This document shows, in pieces, positions 1 to 7,808 of a stretch of DNA of 64,000 nucleotides. The notes under the pieces are model-generated. The model was given only the letters and a program-made list of their open reading frames with translations, did no database searches and was not told the DNA's origin. Made by a program: the position numbers and the translations under genes. The stretch is from Agrococcus sp. Marseille-Q4369 (GTDB lineage Bacteria > Actinomycetota > Actinomycetes > Actinomycetales > Microbacteriaceae). The stretch's first letter is position 1. Every line of letters begins with the position of its first letter. The stretch is taken from the NCBI RefSeq assembly GCF_018308945.1, contig NZ_CP070501.1:2356001-2420000 (forward strand), written 5' to 3'.

Positions 1-1
1 G

Positions 2-1930
2 CTCGAGCGGGCCGCCTTCCAGGTCGCGAGCGTCGAGTCGAAGCCCTACCGCCGTCGCCCCTCGGCGCCCTTCACGACCTCGACCCTCCAGCAGGAGGCC
101 GGCCGCAAGCTCAAGCTCTCGGCGAAGCAGACGATGTCGGTCGCGCAGTCGCTGTACGAGCAGGGCTACATCACCTACATGCGCACCGACTCGCCCTCGC
201 TCTCGGCGCAGGCGATCAAGGCGGCGCGCGAGCAGGCGACGGCGCTCTACGGCAAGGGATCGATCCCGCAGGCCGCGCGCCACTACTCGGGCAAGTCGAA
301 GTCGGCGCAGGAGGCGCACGAGGCGATCCGCCCCTCGGGCGACGCCTTCCGCACCCCGGCCGAGGTCAAGGCATCCCTCACCCCGAACGAGCACCGCCTC
401 TACGAGCTCATCTGGAAGCGCACCGTCGCGAGCCAGATGATCGATGCGACGGGTCAGACCGCGACCATCACGATCGCCTCGGAGAAGACGAGCCGCGGGG
501 TCGCCGAGTTCACCGCGTCCGGCACCGTCATCACCGAGCCCGGCTTCCTGCACGCCTACGAGGAGGGCAAGGACGCCTCGCGCTACGCAGAGGACGCCGA
601 GGGCGACGGGAACCTGCCGGACGTCAAGCAGTCCGACCCCGTCTCGCTCGTCGAGCTCGAGCGCAAGGACCACGTCACGACGCCCCCGCCGCGCTACACC
701 GAGGCGAGCCTCGTCAAGGCGCTCGAGGAGCTCGAGATCGGCCGCCCGTCGACCTACGCCTCGATCATCGACACCATCGTGCGGCGCGGCTTCGTCACGC
801 AGCGCGGCGGCGCGCTCGTGCCGAACTGGATCGCGTTCTCGACCATCAAGCTGCTCGAGGACAACCTCGGCGACTACGTCGACTACGACTTCACGGCCGA
901 GATGCTCGCCGACCTCGACCGCATCGCCGACGGTGACCTCGACCGGCAGGAGTGGCTGCGCCGCTTCTACTTCGGCAGCGAGGAGCGGCCGGGCCTCAAG
1001 AGCACGGTCGAGAACCTCGGCGACATCGACGCGCGCGCCGTCAACTCGATCCCGGTGGCCGAGGGCGTCACGCTGCGCGTCGGCCAGTACGGGCCCTACC
1101 TCGAGGGCACAGGGCCCGACGGCGAGGTCAAGCGCGCCAACATCCCCGAGGACCTCACGCCCGACCAGCTCACGCCCGAGAAGGCGGCGGAGCTCTTCGC
1201 GGCCGAGCCCGCGGAGGACCGCGTGCTCGGGCAGCACCCCGAGACGGGGCTCGACGTCGTCGTCAAGAACGGCCGCTTCGGCCCGTACATCGAGGAGGCG
1301 CTGCCGGTCGAGCTCGACGACGAGGGCAAGCCCGTCGCGCCCAAGAAGGGCAAGGCCGCGCCGAAGCCGCGCCGCGCCTCGCTCTTCAAGTCGATGGAGC
1401 CCGAGTCGGTCGACCTGCCGACGGCGCTCAAGTTGCTCTCGCTCCCGCGCGTCGTGGGCGTCGACCCCGAGTCGGGCGAGGAGATCTCGGCCCGCCCGGG
1501 TCGCTACGGCCCGTTCCTCTCGAAGGGCACCGACACCCGCTCGCTCGAGGACGAGGACCAGATCTTCTCGATCACGCTCGAGCAGGCGCTCGAGCGCTTC
1601 GCGCAGCCGAAGTACGGGGCGCGGAAGGCCGCGAGCGCGCTCAAGGAGTTCGACGCCGACCCGGTCTCGGGCAAGCCCGTGAAGGTGCGCGACGGCCGCT
1701 TCGGGCCCTACGTCACCGACGGCGAGACGAACGCGACCATCCCGCGCGGCGAGGACGTCGAGGGCATCACCTTCGAGCGCGCGATCGAGCTGCTGCAGCT
1801 CAAGCGCGAGAAGGGCCCGGCGAAGAAGCCCGCGCGCAAGCCCGCCGCGAAGAAGCCGGCCGCCAAGAAGCCGGCCGCGAAGAAGGCGCCCGCGAAGAAG
1901 CCCGCGGCGAAGAAGCCCACCGAGTCGTGA
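2..1930 (+). CDS. topA: DNA topoisomerase I, 5'-truncated by the window edge
   Basis: Type IA topoisomerase that relaxes negatively supercoiled DNA by nicking and resealing one strand. The frame is open from base 2 with no start, so the N-terminal TOPRIM domain lies outside; 642 residues remain. The active-site tyrosine is in the motif GYITYMRTDS at window codon 59, followed by HEAIRPS and GRPSTYASIIDTI, which are typical of the family. Three C-terminal Topo_C repeats are visible (GRFGPYIEE, GRYGPFLSKG, GRFGPYVTDG). The protein ends in a lysine/alanine/proline-rich tail of KKPAAK-like repeats, as in actinobacterial TopA, where such tails bind DNA. Its TGA overlaps the GTG of tmk (GTGA), so the two are probably co-translated. 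Confidence 0.97.
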   Translation, partial: LERAAFQVASVESKPYRRRPSAPFTTSTLQQEAGRKLKLSAKQTMSVAQSLYEQGYITYMRTDSPSLSAQAIKAAREQATALYGKGSIPQAARHYSGKSKSAQEAHEAIRPSGDAFRTPAEVKASLTPNEHRLYELIWKRTVASQMIDATGQTATITIASEKTSRGVAEFTASGTVITEPGFLHAYEEGKDASRYAEDAEGDGNLPDVKQSDPVSLVELERKDHVTTPPPRYTEASLVKALEELEIGRPSTYASIIDTIVRRGFVTQRGGALVPNWIAFSTIKLLEDNLGDYVDYDFTAEMLADLDRIADGDLDRQEWLRRFYFGSEERPGLKSTVENLGDIDARAVNSIPVAEGVTLRVGQYGPYLEGTGPDGEVKRANIPEDLTPDQLTPEKAAELFAAEPAEDRVLGQHPETGLDVVVKNGRFGPYIEEALPVELDDEGKPVAPKKGKAAPKPRRASLFKSMEPESVDLPTALKLLSLPRVVGVDPESGEEISARPGRYGPFLSKGTDTRSLEDEDQIFSITLEQALERFAQPKYGARKAASALKEFDADPVSGKPVKVRDGRFGPYVTDGETNATIPRGEDVEGITFERAIELLQLKREKGPAKKPARKPAAKKPAAKKPAAKKAPAKKPAAKKPTES

Positions 1931-2559
1931 CCGGCGCGTTCATCACCCTCGAGGGCGGCGACGGCTCCGGCAAGTCGACGCAAGCGGGGATGCTCGTGGC
2001 GGCGCTCGAGGCGGAGGGCCGCTCGGTCGTGCGCACGCGCGAGCCCGGCGGCACCGAGCTCGGCGTCGAGATCCGCCGGCTCGTGCAGCACACCGACGGT
2101 CACGTCGCCCCGCGCGCGGAGGCGCTGCTCTACGCCGCCGACCGCGCGCAGCACGTCGCGACGCTCGTGCGCCCCGCGCTCGAGCGCGGCGACGTCGTCG
2201 TGCAGGACCGCTACCTCGATTCGTCCGTCGCCTACCAGGGCGCCGGCCGTGAGCTCGACGGGCGGCAGATCCGCGACCTCTCGCTCTGGGCGGTCGACGG
2301 GCTGCTGCCGCACCTGACGGTCCTGCTCGACCTCGATCCCGCCGTCGGGCGCGAGCGGATGGCCGCTCGCGAGGACGCGCCGTTCGACCGGCTCGAGCAG
2401 ACGGGCCTCGACTTCGCGCAGCGCGTCCGAGCCGCCTACCTCGCCCTCGCCGATGCCGAGCCGGCGCGCTTCGCCGTCGTCGACGCATCCGGGAGCCCCG
2501 ACGCCGTGCACGAGCGCGTCATGTCGCACGTGCGTGGGATGCTCGCTGCCGGGCGCTGA
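1927..2559 (+). CDS. tmk: Thymidylate kinase
   Basis: Phosphorylates dTMP to dTDP with ATP, an essential step of dTTP synthesis. The 210-residue length fits the family. The P-loop GGDGSGKST is at residues 10-18, the TREPGGT motif follows near 38-44, and the DRY motif with the following YLDSS is near 94-100. The GTG start at 1927 overlaps the topA stop by four bases; this start leaves exactly the short N-terminus expected before the P-loop. It lies between topA and holB, an order common in Micrococcales genomes, and is probably transcribed with them. Confidence 0.96.
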   Translation: MTGAFITLEGGDGSGKSTQAGMLVAALEAEGRSVVRTREPGGTELGVEIRRLVQHTDGHVAPRAEALLYAADRAQHVATLVRPALERGDVVVQDRYLDSSVAYQGAGRELDGRQIRDLSLWAVDGLLPHLTVLLDLDPAVGRERMAAREDAPFDRLEQTGLDFAQRVRAAYLALADAEPARFAVVDASGSPDAVHERVMSHVRGMLAAGR

Positions 2560-2578
2560 GCGAGAGCCAGGGGGAGCG

Positions 2579-3739
2579 ATGGGGGGCTGGAGCGAGATCG
2601 TCGGCCAGGCCGACGCGGTCGCGCAGCTGCGCCGCGCCGCCGCGGCCGATGCGGAGGGCGACGAGCACGGCGCGATGACGCACGCGTGGCTGCTCACCGG
2701 TCCGCCCGGATCGGGTCGCTCGAACCTCGCGTACGCCTTCGCCGCGGCGCTCCTCTCGGACCCCGACGGCATCGAGCCGGAGGTCGAGACGCTCGTCGAG
2801 GCTCGCACGCACCCCGACCTCGTCACGCTCTCGACCGAGGGCGTGCTCATCACGATCGCGCAAGCGAGGGCGGTCGTGCAGCGCGCTTCCCTCGCGCCCT
2901 CGAGCGCCCGCTACCGGGTGGTCGTGGTCGAGGACGCCGACCGGATGGCCGAGCGCACCTCGAACGCGCTGCTGAAGGCGCTCGAGGAGCCGCCGCCCGA
3001 GACGGTGTGGATCCTCTGCGCACCGAGCGAGGCCGACCTGCTGCCGACGATCCGCTCGCGCGTGCGCACGGTCAACCTGCAGGTGCCCGACCCGGTCGAG
3101 GTCGCGCGGCTGCTCGTCGAGCGCGACCGCGTCGACCCGGGCGTCGCCGAGCGCGCCGCGCGCGAGGCGCAGAGCCACATCGGCATGGCCCGCCGGCTCG
3201 CGACGAGCGAGGAGGCGCGCGCCCGGCGTGCCGAGACCCTGCAGATCGCGATGCGCGTCTCGACCGCCTCGTCGGCGGTGCTCGCCGCCGCGCGCTACGT
3301 CGAGATCGCGACCGCCGACGCCGACGCGCTCTCGGCCGAGCGCGACGAGGCCGAGCGAGCCGGGGCGCTCCGCCAGCTCGGCGTCGAGCCGGGCGGCACC
3401 GTGCCGCCGCAGCTGCGACGGCAGCTCAAGGAGCTGGAGGACGCGCAGAAGCAGCGCGCGAAGCGCGGCATGCGCGACGGCGTCGACCGCATCCTCGTCG
3501 ACCTGCTCTCGCTCTACCGCGACATCCTCATCACCCAGCTCGGCGTCGGCCGCGAGCTCGTGAACGAAGCGATGCGGCCGACCGTGGAGGCCGCGGCCGA
3601 CTACCTCGCGCGCGCGTCGGTCATCGACGTGCTCGACCAGATCCGCGTCGCGCGCGAGCGGATCGAGGCGAACGTGCCGCCGCTGCTCGCGCTCGAGGCG
3701 ATGCTCGTGAGCGCCGCGCGCGCCGCGCAGCGCCGCTGA
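2579..3739 (+). CDS. holB: DNA polymerase III subunit delta'
   Basis: Clamp-loader subunit that works with delta and tau/gamma to load the sliding clamp. 386 residues. The AAA+ nucleotide-binding loop is GPPGSGRS at residues 41-48, with Arg where ATP-binding members have Lys; degenerate loops are normal for delta' because it does not hydrolyse ATP. The sequence ALLKALEEPPPETVWIL and the later TIRSR (sensor/arginine region) are typical. The ATG at 2579 has a GGGGGAG ribosome site just upstream. It follows tmk by 19 bases and closes the topA-tmk-holB unit. Confidence 0.93.
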   Translation: MGGWSEIVGQADAVAQLRRAAAADAEGDEHGAMTHAWLLTGPPGSGRSNLAYAFAAALLSDPDGIEPEVETLVEARTHPDLVTLSTEGVLITIAQARAVVQRASLAPSSARYRVVVVEDADRMAERTSNALLKALEEPPPETVWILCAPSEADLLPTIRSRVRTVNLQVPDPVEVARLLVERDRVDPGVAERAAREAQSHIGMARRLATSEEARARRAETLQIAMRVSTASSAVLAAARYVEIATADADALSAERDEAERAGALRQLGVEPGGTVPPQLRRQLKELEDAQKQRAKRGMRDGVDRILVDLLSLYRDILITQLGVGRELVNEAMRPTVEAAADYLARASVIDVLDQIRVARERIEANVPPLLALEAMLVSAARAAQRR

Positions 3740-3761
3740 GCGAGACGCGACCGCGCGTCCC

Positions 3762-4187
3762 TCAGCGCAGGTCGATGGTCAGCAGCATGTCGTCCTCAAC
3801 ACCGCGCAGAAGGCGTTCGTCGACGTCGGTCAGCTGCACGCCGCGCGAGCGACTCGGCGCCACGGTGAGCTCCGACGGGCTCCAAGCGCGCAGCACGGAG
3901 ATCCGGCGGAGCTCGGCCGCTGATCCCGGCAGAGCGTGGAGCCAGTCGAGGAGGGCCGCGGCCGGCGTCTCGCCGTCCACCTGCTCGCGGCCACGGAGCC
4001 CGACGACGCCGTCGCAGTCGCACATGCGGCGCGTCAGCGTGAACGTCTCCGCATCCGCGCCGACGCGCTTGGATGCGACGGTGAACGGTGTCGGCTGCGG
4101 CTCGACCCCGAGGCGCTCGAGCGTCATGGCGCGGAACGCGTCGTCGAGCATCTCGGCGCGGAGCGCCCAGATCACGGTCGCGCACAT
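3762..4187 (-). CDS. Hypothetical protein, 141 residues
   Basis: Not recognised. The ATG at 4187 is preceded on its strand by GGAAGGA with good spacing, which supports translation from here rather than from codons further upstream. The product is soluble, without signal peptide or membrane segment. It begins MCATVIWAL and carries a central MCDCDG cysteine/aspartate motif around residue 55, with a DWLHALP segment and a C-terminal DDMLLTIDL strand. It is convergent with holB (22 bases apart) and divergent from the TAP-like hydrolase. The paired cysteines could bind a metal, but there is no direct support for that. Confidence 0.7.
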   Translation of the reverse strand: MCATVIWALRAEMLDDAFRAMTLERLGVEPQPTPFTVASKRVGADAETFTLTRRMCDCDGVVGLRGREQVDGETPAAALLDWLHALPGSAAELRRISVLRAWSPSELTVAPSRSRGVQLTDVDERLLRGVEDDMLLTIDLR

Positions 4188-4344
4188 CGTTGGTCCTTCC
4201 GAGCCGGTCGGGACCCTCGGAATCGCCTCGGCAGCGGAGCCGGCTCCGCGGTCATCGAGACGATCGTATGCCAGCCTCGAGCCTTCCACGCGACTCGGCC
4301 GCGCGCCGCAGCACCGCTGTTGCGGCTCGCATAGCCGCGCCGCA

Positions 4345-4350
4345 TACCGT
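4345..4350 (+). promoter_or_regulatory. -10 element (TACCGT) of the TAP-like hydrolase gene
   Basis: TACCGT lies six bases before the ATG at 4357, and a TTGCGG at 4320-4325 could be a -35 with a 19-base spacer. Transcription would begin at or next to the start codon, giving a leaderless mRNA; no ribosome site is present. Confidence 0.5.
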
Positions 4351-4356
4351 GGGAGC

Positions 4357-5928
4357 ATGCATCGCTCCCGCGGCCCGGCCGCCCTCGCCGTCGCGGCCGT
4401 CGCGCTCCTCGCGCTCACCGGCTGCCTCGTCCTGCCGGCCCCGCCCGCGGCTGCGCCGCCGACCGGCCCGAGCAGCGTCGCGGCGCCGCAGTGGACGCCG
4501 ACCGGCGAGGACGTCGCGCCCGGTCTCGAGCAGTACTACGGGCAGGACGTCGACTGGTCCTCGTGCGGCGGCAGCTGGTGCGGCACTATCTCGGCCCCGA
4601 TGGACTGGTTCGGCTCCGTCGACGGCAACATCGAGCTCTCGGTCGTCGTCGCCCCCGCGACCGGTGAGCGCAAGGGCGCGATCCTCTACAACCCCGGCGG
4701 CCCCGGCGCATCCGGTGTCGACTACGTCTCGCAGTACGCCGACTTCCTCCTCCCGCCGCAGGTGCGGGAGCACTACGACCTCGTCGGCTTCGACCCCCGC
4801 GGGGTCGGCGGCTCGACGCCCATCTCCTGCTACGACGACCCGCAGGAGTTCTACGACTGGATGTGGGGGCTCCCCGACGGCCCCGCGCCTGAGCCGCTGA
4901 GCGACGAGGACCTGCAGCTGCAGCTCGAGTCGGCGCAGTGGTTCGCCGACGCGTGCCTCGAGCACACCGGCCCCTACCTCGAGTTCGTCGGCACCGAGCA
5001 GGTCGCGAGCGACATGGACCTCATTCGGGCGCTGCTCGGCGAGGAGCGGCTCAACTACCTCGGCGTCTCCTACGGCACGCTCATCGGCTCGACCTACGCC
5101 GACCTCTTCCCCGAGAACGTCGGGCGCATGGTGCTCGACGCCGCGGTCGCGCCCGACCGCTCCGAGTTCGAAGGCACGCTCTTCCAGGCCGCGGGCTTCG
5201 AGCTCGCGTACGGCAACTTCGTCGCCGACTGCCTGCAGCAGCGCGACTGCCCCTTCGCCGGCACCCAGGAGGAGGCGCTCGAGCAGACGCGCGCGCTCAT
5301 CGACGGGCTCGACGCCGACCCGATCGAGGTGGCCGACGGCCGGCAGCTCGGCTCCGGCGCGTTCTTCATCGCCATCGCTGCCAACCTCTACAGCGACCTG
5401 CAGTGGCAGGTGCTGCGCGGCGTGATCGCCGACGTGATGGCGGGCAGCGGTGAGAGCGCGTACGCCGAAGCGGATGCGTACTACGGCGTGCGCCCGGACG
5501 GCACGTTCGAGGACAACTCCTACGAGGCGCTCGTGTCGGTCAACTGCCTCGACGCGCCGGCCGTGACGGACTTCGACGAGGTGCGCGCGAACGGCGCCGA
5601 GGTCATGGCGGCCGCGCCGACGCTCGGGCCCGGCTTCGTCGGCCTCAGCAGCTGCGCCGCGTGGCCGTTCGAGGCGACGCGCGAGCCGCACGCGATCACC
5701 GCGCCCGGCGCCGACCCGATCATCGTGATCGGCGGTCGCAACGACCCGGCGACGCCCTACGAGCAAGCCGTGGCGCTCGCGGACATGCTCGAGTCGGGCG
5801 TGCTCATCTCGGTCGACGCCGAGGGCCACGGGCAGTACTACGCGCCGATGCCGAACGCGTGCGTCGATCGGCCTGTGAACGAGTACTTCCTGACCGGGGT
5901 CGCGCCGACCGCCGATCTCGACTGCTGA
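4357..5928 (+). CDS. Secreted lipoprotein alpha/beta hydrolase, TAP-like (peptidase S33 family)
   Basis: Probable exported tripeptidyl-aminopeptidase-type hydrolase, 523 residues. A lipoprotein signal peptide ends in the lipobox LTGC with Cys23. The alpha/beta-hydrolase core shows the oxyanion segment NPGGPGASG, DPRGVGGS, and the nucleophile elbow GVSYGT with Ser238. A C-terminal TAP-like domain supplies the likely acid Asp463 (GGRNDPATP) and His491 (GHGQYY). Several cysteine pairs suit an extracytoplasmic protein. Family members in Streptomyces trim peptides or hydrolyse esters; the substrate here is unknown. The gene stands alone between a divergent small gene and the HNH gene. Confidence 0.88.
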   Translation: MHRSRGPAALAVAAVALLALTGCLVLPAPPAAAPPTGPSSVAAPQWTPTGEDVAPGLEQYYGQDVDWSSCGGSWCGTISAPMDWFGSVDGNIELSVVVAPATGERKGAILYNPGGPGASGVDYVSQYADFLLPPQVREHYDLVGFDPRGVGGSTPISCYDDPQEFYDWMWGLPDGPAPEPLSDEDLQLQLESAQWFADACLEHTGPYLEFVGTEQVASDMDLIRALLGEERLNYLGVSYGTLIGSTYADLFPENVGRMVLDAAVAPDRSEFEGTLFQAAGFELAYGNFVADCLQQRDCPFAGTQEEALEQTRALIDGLDADPIEVADGRQLGSGAFFIAIAANLYSDLQWQVLRGVIADVMAGSGESAYAEADAYYGVRPDGTFEDNSYEALVSVNCLDAPAVTDFDEVRANGAEVMAAAPTLGPGFVGLSSCAAWPFEATREPHAITAPGADPIIVIGGRNDPATPYEQAVALADMLESGVLISVDAEGHGQYYAPMPNACVDRPVNEYFLTGVAPTADLDC

Positions 5929-6055
5929 GCGCTCGCTCCGCGGTCGACCGTGACGGGCGCTGCCCCGTCGTAGCTCGTGCGGCGGGGCATATGGGCGGTC
6001 ACCCCTAGTCTGCTCGCGAGCGAGGTCGGGAGTGGATGTGGGAGGCCCCATCTAC

Positions 6056-6072
6056 CCTCCTCGCAAGGGAGG
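6056..6072 (+). promoter_or_regulatory. Hairpin over the ribosome-binding site of the HNH gene
   Basis: CCTCC at 6056-6060 can pair with GGAGG at 6068-6072 across a 7-base loop. The right arm is the Shine-Dalgarno sequence of the ATG at 6078. A -10-like TAGTCT at 6006-6011 would give a leader of about 60 bases containing this hairpin. The stem is short, so any effect on translation is a guess. Confidence 0.3.
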
Positions 6073-6077
6073 CAGCG

Positions 6078-7787
6078 ATGTCGAGCACCGAGCAGGCCAG
6101 AGCGGCGGTCGAGGCCGCTCGCGCGCTGCTCGCGGATGCCGACTCGTTCGCTCGAGCATCCAACGGTGAGACGGTCGAGATCCTCGGCTGCGTCGCCGAG
6201 CTGACCCGCGTCGCTGAGGCTCTGCAGGTGCGGCTCGCGCACGAGGTCGAGGAGCGCTCGCAGGGCGCGACCGACGAGCCGCTGTGCCTGCTGCTGGGCG
6301 CCCGGCACGCGAAGGAAGCGATCGGGCGGGCGTTCGGCATGCGCCCGGGCCGCGCGCTCGACCTGTTGGTCATGGCTCGCGCGACGTCCCCGTCGATCGG
6401 GCTCACCGGCGCCACCATCCCCGCGAAGTACCCCGCGGTCGCGCGCGCGCTCGCCGAGGGCGAGATCTCGTTCGCGCAAGCGCAGGCGATCGTCACGGGC
6501 CTGGAGCCCGCGGCGCCGCGCGCGGACGTCGAGCAACTCGCCGCCGCGGAGCAGTCGCTCGTCGGCCACGCGACCGACCCGAACATGCCGAGGCCACCCG
6601 AGCAGCTGACCGTGCTCGCCCGCCGCTGCGTGGCGCTGCTGGATCCGGACGGGGTGCTGCCCAACGATGAGCGGCAGCGGGCGATGCGGTACTTGCGCAT
6701 CCGGCAGCAGCCCGACGGGTCGTGGCTGACGACCATGCGCTCGCCCGCCGAGGAGGGTTCGAAGCTCAAGGCGCTGGCGGATGCGTGGGGCGGCCCGCGC
6801 GTGAAGGTCGTCTTCCACGACGACAAGTGCGCCAGCGGCGGCTGCGACGGCAAGGCCTGCGACGGCGAGGCCTCGCTCGACGACCGCACGCCCGAGCAGA
6901 AGATGCACGACGCGTTCATCGCCATGGTCACCGCGCACGCCGGCTCCGGCGACGCGCCGCTCGCCGGCGGCGAGCCGCCCGTGCTCACCTTCGTCGGCAC
7001 CATCGACGCGTACGACGCCCACGTGCGGGGCCTGTCCCACCCCGAGCGGACCCTCACGATCGAGCACACCCGCTGCCTGGTGCCGATCGAGGGTGTCGAC
7101 CAGCTCCTGTGCCACGCCGCCATCGAGCAGCTGATCGTCGACAAGCACGGCCACCCGCTGTGGCTCGGCCGCACCAAGCGCATCTTCAACCGCGCGCAGC
7201 GGCGCGCGCTCGCCAAGCGCGACAAGGGCTGCCGCGTGCGCGGCTGCGGCATGCCGGCCGCCTGGTGCGAAGCGCACCACATCGTGCCCTGGCAGCTCGG
7301 CGGCAAGACCGACATCGACAACGGCATCCTCGTCTGCAGCTTTCACCACCACGAGATCCACGCCGGCCGGTTGCGCGTCGAGAAGGCCGGACCGGGGCCG
7401 GGCCAATGGCGCATCGTCGCCGAGCTCCAGCCCGCCCGCACCCGCACCGCCGTCCTCGGGATGACGGGTACCGTCGAGCCGGAGCCTGGGATCGGCACCG
7501 ATGGTCCGTGGCTCCTCGCGGCGACCGCGCCGCCCTCGCTCGCCGTGCGGCTCCCCGAGATGCACGAGCACGGCGTGGAGCTCCGCCGCGCGGTCACCGC
7601 CGCATCCGACGAGCCGGCCCCCGTCGGAGTGGTCGAGCCGTCCGTTCGCCGACCCCGGCGACACCGGCAGCCGAGCATCGTGACCGAGCGGCGGCTCCGC
7701 GCACTGCTCGAGCGGCACGGCCGTGCTCGCCAGCATCCCGCACGCGCCGATCTGCTGCCGAGGCCGAGGATCGTGCTGCGGCGCTGA
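6078..7787 (+). CDS. DUF222 / HNH endonuclease domain protein
   Basis: 569 residues: an alpha-helical DUF222-type N-terminal region followed by an HNH nuclease module. The HNH module has Cys385 and Cys390 (CRVRGC), His400-His401 followed by VPW, then LGGKTDIDN and a terminal HHHEIH at about 421-426; these are the expected zinc- and catalytic-site residues. An insert near residues 250-275 contains CASGGCDGKACDGEA, a cysteine-rich loop. The ATG at 6078 is chosen because AAGGGAGG precedes it; an upstream ATG at 6036 lacks one. The family is abundant and multicopy in actinobacteria, and its biological role is not established. The C-terminal 100 residues are low-complexity and basic. Confidence 0.9.
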   Translation: MSSTEQARAAVEAARALLADADSFARASNGETVEILGCVAELTRVAEALQVRLAHEVEERSQGATDEPLCLLLGARHAKEAIGRAFGMRPGRALDLLVMARATSPSIGLTGATIPAKYPAVARALAEGEISFAQAQAIVTGLEPAAPRADVEQLAAAEQSLVGHATDPNMPRPPEQLTVLARRCVALLDPDGVLPNDERQRAMRYLRIRQQPDGSWLTTMRSPAEEGSKLKALADAWGGPRVKVVFHDDKCASGGCDGKACDGEASLDDRTPEQKMHDAFIAMVTAHAGSGDAPLAGGEPPVLTFVGTIDAYDAHVRGLSHPERTLTIEHTRCLVPIEGVDQLLCHAAIEQLIVDKHGHPLWLGRTKRIFNRAQRRALAKRDKGCRVRGCGMPAAWCEAHHIVPWQLGGKTDIDNGILVCSFHHHEIHAGRLRVEKAGPGPGQWRIVAELQPARTRTAVLGMTGTVEPEPGIGTDGPWLLAATAPPSLAVRLPEMHEHGVELRRAVTAASDEPAPVGVVEPSVRRPRRHRQPSIVTERRLRALLERHGRARQHPARADLLPRPRIVLRR

Positions 7788-7808
7788 GCAGCGGGCGGCC
7801 CGGCGGCC

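Noticed and set aside
2699-2722. The Lys-to-Arg change in the holB Walker A motif as a damaged gene.
   Set aside because: Delta' subunits normally have a degenerate, non-hydrolysing nucleotide site; the rest of the gene is intact.
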